Shown: positions 63,870 to 64,000 of the stretch, in pieces
Layout: every line of letters begins with the position of its first letter
Numbering within the stretch: the stretch's first letter is position 1
Source: Roseomonas xinghualingensis
Lineage (GTDB): Bacteria; Pseudomonadota; Alphaproteobacteria; Acetobacterales; Acetobacteraceae
DNA length: 64,000 bases
Assembly (NCBI RefSeq): GCF_025791835.1
Contig: NZ_JAOXLP010000004.1
Coordinates: forward strand, 178,714-242,713
Direction of reading: 5' to 3'
Program-made: the position numbers and the translations under genes
Notes under the pieces: generated by a model
What the model was told of the DNA's origin: nothing
Databases searched by the model: none
What the model saw: only the letters and a program-made list of their open reading frames with translations

Positions 63870-64000
63870 TTAAGTGCCTTGAGCGGGCGGGACGAACCAG
63901 AAGGCCGGGGCCTCTCCATTCCCGCGCTGGGCGGGGGACGGGAAGAACGCCCCCCGGTTCAGCTGTGATTTGATTTCGCTGAGCTGGCGGATGATGTCTT
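63870..64000 (-). CDS. C-terminal end of a hypothetical protein (5' partial)
   Basis: The minus-strand frame entering from the right edge encodes DIIRQLSEIKSQLNRGAFFP and then 22 more residues ending FVPPAQGT before a TAA at 63872. The composition is protein-like, so a gene probably continues outside the window. Identity unknown. Confidence 0.5.
   Translation of the reverse strand, partial: DIIRQLSEIKSQLNRGAFFPSPAQRGNGEAPAFWFVPPAQGT

Overview
The window is GC-rich and densely packed, with many 4-nt ATGA/GTGA start-stop overlaps. It reads as the chromosome of an alphaproteobacterium, most likely an Acetobacteraceae member close to Roseomonas. Supporting markers are the NDUFA12-type complex I accessory subunit, DUF2155, phasin, DUF482/FemAB-like and DUF6894 proteins, and the aroQ-accB-accC-aat block. 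The genus is inferred from remembered family content; no search was run.

Layout. 1-5.4 kb: 3' part of maeB, a large exported protein on the opposite strand, then a coupled VWA/J-domain pair. 5.5-9.6 kb: nucleotide-sugar genes galU, ugd and a phosphomannomutase/phosphoglucomutase, followed by a gamma-glutamylcyclotransferase-like frame with no ordinary start codon. 9.6-16.3 kb: a DSD1-type PLP enzyme, D-alanyl-D-alanine carboxypeptidase, phasin, and clpS-clpA. 16.3-24.6 kb: a long minus-strand run (TSCPD/ribonucleotide-reductase-like protein, RidA, NTF2-like, FemAB-like acyltransferase, DMT transporter, nuclease-ATPase, EEP phosphatase/nuclease, PPK2). 24.7-32.9 kb: ndufA12-mlaD-hyp-DUF2155, trehalose otsB-otsA, then aat-accC-accB-aroQ on the other strand and thiS-thiG. 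33-38 kb: YeeE/YedE transporter, small proteins, an ornithine/lysine decarboxylase with a long leader, a DedA protein and an Lrp-type regulator.

38.2-47.7 kb is a dipeptide/oligopeptide-type ABC system with three paralogous binding proteins, two permeases, two ATPases, a 38-residue lipoprotein not previously obvious because of its size, and a VOC protein. 47.7-51.6 kb holds two aminotransferase-GNAT pairs. 51.7-55.5 kb is a potD-A-B-C polyamine-type transporter, so the window has both polyamine synthesis and uptake.

From 55.7 kb to the end the content becomes phage-like: a tail-type protein, a tailspike-like pectate-lyase-fold protein, a P4-type integrase, several small orphan genes, a secreted thermonuclease, a DUF6894 protein, an endolysin with a signal-anchor-like N-terminus and its coupled membrane partner. 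This is a prophage or integrative island that runs off the right edge. No rRNA, convincing tRNA, CRISPR array or insertion sequence was seen.
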